This document shows positions 57,001-60,000 of a stretch of 64,000 nucleotides of DNA, piece after piece (the first letter of the stretch is position 1; every line of letters begins with the position of its first letter). This DNA comes from Amblyornis subalaris (taxonomy: Eukaryota > Chordata > Aves > Passeriformes > Ptilonorhynchidae). Position numbers and translations under genes: made by a program. The DNA is taken from NCBI GenBank assembly GCA_018881555.1, contig JACAXG010000008.1, positions 14,626,816 through 14,690,815 of the forward strand, read 5' to 3'. Under the pieces are notes generated by a model. That model was not told where the DNA came from. It did not search any database and saw only the letters and a list, made by a program, of their open reading frames with translations.

Positions 57001-60000
57001 TCAGTACAACTGTACCTAGTAATGCCTTCTCATTGAGAAGGCTCCAAGTGATGGGAAAACAACATCCACATCACTTAATTTGGCCCAGGTTCACTACTTG
57101 TGTGTTCACTGTAGTCTGAACTCGTCTTCTGACTCTGCATATGCAGTGAAATCCAGGCAGAACATACGTGTGCAAGTTAACTAACTCCATGAAGATATCT
57201 ATGTATCAATAATGAGAAATTTCTTCTGTGCTGACTTCCAGGCACAAAACCGGAAAGTTAAAAGGCAAAGGCTACTTCTACAAAAGTGGAAACAGTCCAG
57301 GGCAGGACTGACAGTCAGTGAGATCTCTGGTCTCTTGCTCTGACTGCCTGAGCCTGGTCAAAATGAGATATGGCTTTTCTGCTATTCAGAGCTACTCATC
57401 AGAATCCACATGCTCCCTTCTGCTGAAGGGGCCTGTAACTATTAGTGTTGCCTCGCTTGAGCAGTAACTCATTCAAGTTTTACCATGTCCAAGTACATCA
57501 TCTGTAGGTAAAAGTGCTTTTCCAGGCACTGGCTTTCTATCAGAAGATCCTGGCTCCAGTCCTAGTGAGATCCACTCTTCTGGAGTTCTACAGTCATACT
57601 CATCATTGTCAAATACCTAAAACACGAGTGCATGAGTGAAATTAAGACTTACTTGAGAAAGAAGAAAACATTCAATACTAAATTTCATGAGAGGAAAGCA
57701 TTAACATTCAGTTCCTAAAAGGGCTACAAAATATGGAAATCAGTCCAGGTGCAAAAGCTGTTTTGATCTTTGGTCAACAATTATCCCCCAAACAGCCGTT
57801 GTCAGTACCTCCAGTCCTTTCCTAAGGAGAGCAGAACAGCACCTGGAGAGGTCTCATGCAGTAAAACTGCTGACTACTGTGTTCAGAAGGAAATACAAGG
57901 CACCTTTCCTTTGGACATACAAAGGACAGTGAGCAGCACTCTCAAGGACTATTAAGTTCTGAGGAGAGTCGTGGGCACCCTGCAGAAGGTGCTCAGCATC
58001 TTGTAGAGACCCTTCAGGGCCTGAGCCGGCTCCAAAGCATTTCCTTGTTTTGTTGTTTGTGTCAATACCGGCTGAGTGTCCTGCCATTCTCAGAAACCTC
58101 CTGCAGTATAAGCAACGAGATCACAAGTACAAAACGTGCTCTCTTACCTTTAACGGGAGGTAGATGGGAAAGACAGAATCTTTTGTCTCCTCAATAGGTG
58201 GCATATTGTCAGGGTCATAGTGCCTTGGCATCAGCTGGTTGGAGTCTATGCCCTTGCTGGCCAAGAGCTCAGCAATATCAAAGCTGAGATACAGCCGTCT
58301 CCTCCTGGTTTAAATCAGAAGAGGAAATAACCACTTACTGTGCCTATAAGTATTCCCACGCCTATGATTCCACTTTTTTACTGTGCACTCCTATCAGTAA
58401 AAACATTTTTAGCACACATTGCATACATGTCTATTTCTTCATTTATAGCACAAAATAGTTCAGTGAAAGTGACCCAGAATGATCAGTTAGTCCAATTTAT
58501 AAATTATACACATGTACTACTGTACTAATATATTATGCCCATGATAGAGCATCCACAAAACCAGAAATTAAAAAAAAGAATGATAAAAAGATGACATAAA
58601 GACTATTTAAAAACAGTATTTTCTTCCTGTATCCCAGTGAATTATCTTTTGCACCCCCTTCAATACATGCACACCCCACTTTGGAGACCACTCCTTACAG
58701 GATAGTATTTTCTTAAGGATTTTTGACACGTTACACCTTGAAAGCAAAAATCAACACCCTAATCTGCTGTGTCCATCCCACAACGATGCCTCTAGCCATT
58801 TTCTGGTTACTTACCTCTCTACTTCAACCTTCCGAGGGTTTTGCCCTGGAAGCCGCTTGAAAGGCACCTGCACTTTGGGCTTAAATGATTGTACTGGGAA
58901 ATCTGACTCAGTGGGGACCTCACTGGTTGGTCCAACCATTTGCTTATCCAGGAGACTTCTGAAGTTCTCAGGCATCTTGAATTTTGTGACTAAGAAATTA
59001 AGAGAAACACATGTCTGAAGCCACCAAGCATCACTCTGCTTTACATTCACTCACAAATGAGGACTCTGCTGTCTGCTGGGTTGTCTGCAGAAGTCACTTC
59101 ACTAGATTTGTAAGAGAAATCAAGCAGACATCAGATTAGAAACAGAAAGAAAGACCTCTTTTTTTCCCGCTACAATATGTCATTATGGATTTCCAGTATC
59201 AAAATGATGGCATAGAAGAGACCTCCTCTAAGAATTACTGTCATGCAGCTTTTCAGGAGGCAGGGCACCGACCTGACTCTAAGGAGCTCTGTTTTGTTCC
59301 CAGCTTTGCTACAGACTCTTCGTGATAGTGGGCAAGTTACTGTCACTAGCGCACTGCATTCATCACCCTCAGAAAGGGCTGGGATTCTCCTGCCTCCCTG
59401 GGGGGCCCTGGAACCAAGAGTTAGTCATAGCTGGGAGGAACTCAGTCAAGGTGGTGATAACAGGCTTATGAACATTGCAGGGGAAAAGCAGCTCAGGTCA
59501 TCTTTGTCTGCTGAAGTGCCTATTCACACCTTGGGACAAACCTCTCTCTTCTCAGCTTTTGCTCAAGCAAACCTCCCACTCACATCAGCAATGGTGTGAG
59601 AAAAAATTGAGTTGAACAGCCAACAATCTCACTATTTGGCCAAACATTTTCAACGGAAATTTGGACTAAGCAAAAAGGATACATTTCCAAGAACTGGCAG
59701 AAATTAAACCATGTCATTTACCCCATAAATAAACCAAACTGTTTATATTGCCAAACAAGTTGCAAATAATAGAACAGCAGCAAACTGGGAATTTGAAGCT
59801 TAACCTAAATTAAGTAATTGCATGCAAGCTTTAAAAAGCACTATTCCCTAGACAGAGCTAAGCATTGAACTAAAAATAGATTTTAGTGGAGTGAGAGCTT
59901 TTCCTTTGATGAACTTTCACACTCTATCAAGGAGAAACTTAGGGTTCTGGCTTGTAATTGGGTATATTGAATGTCAAGCTTTGAACCCAATTGTTCACCC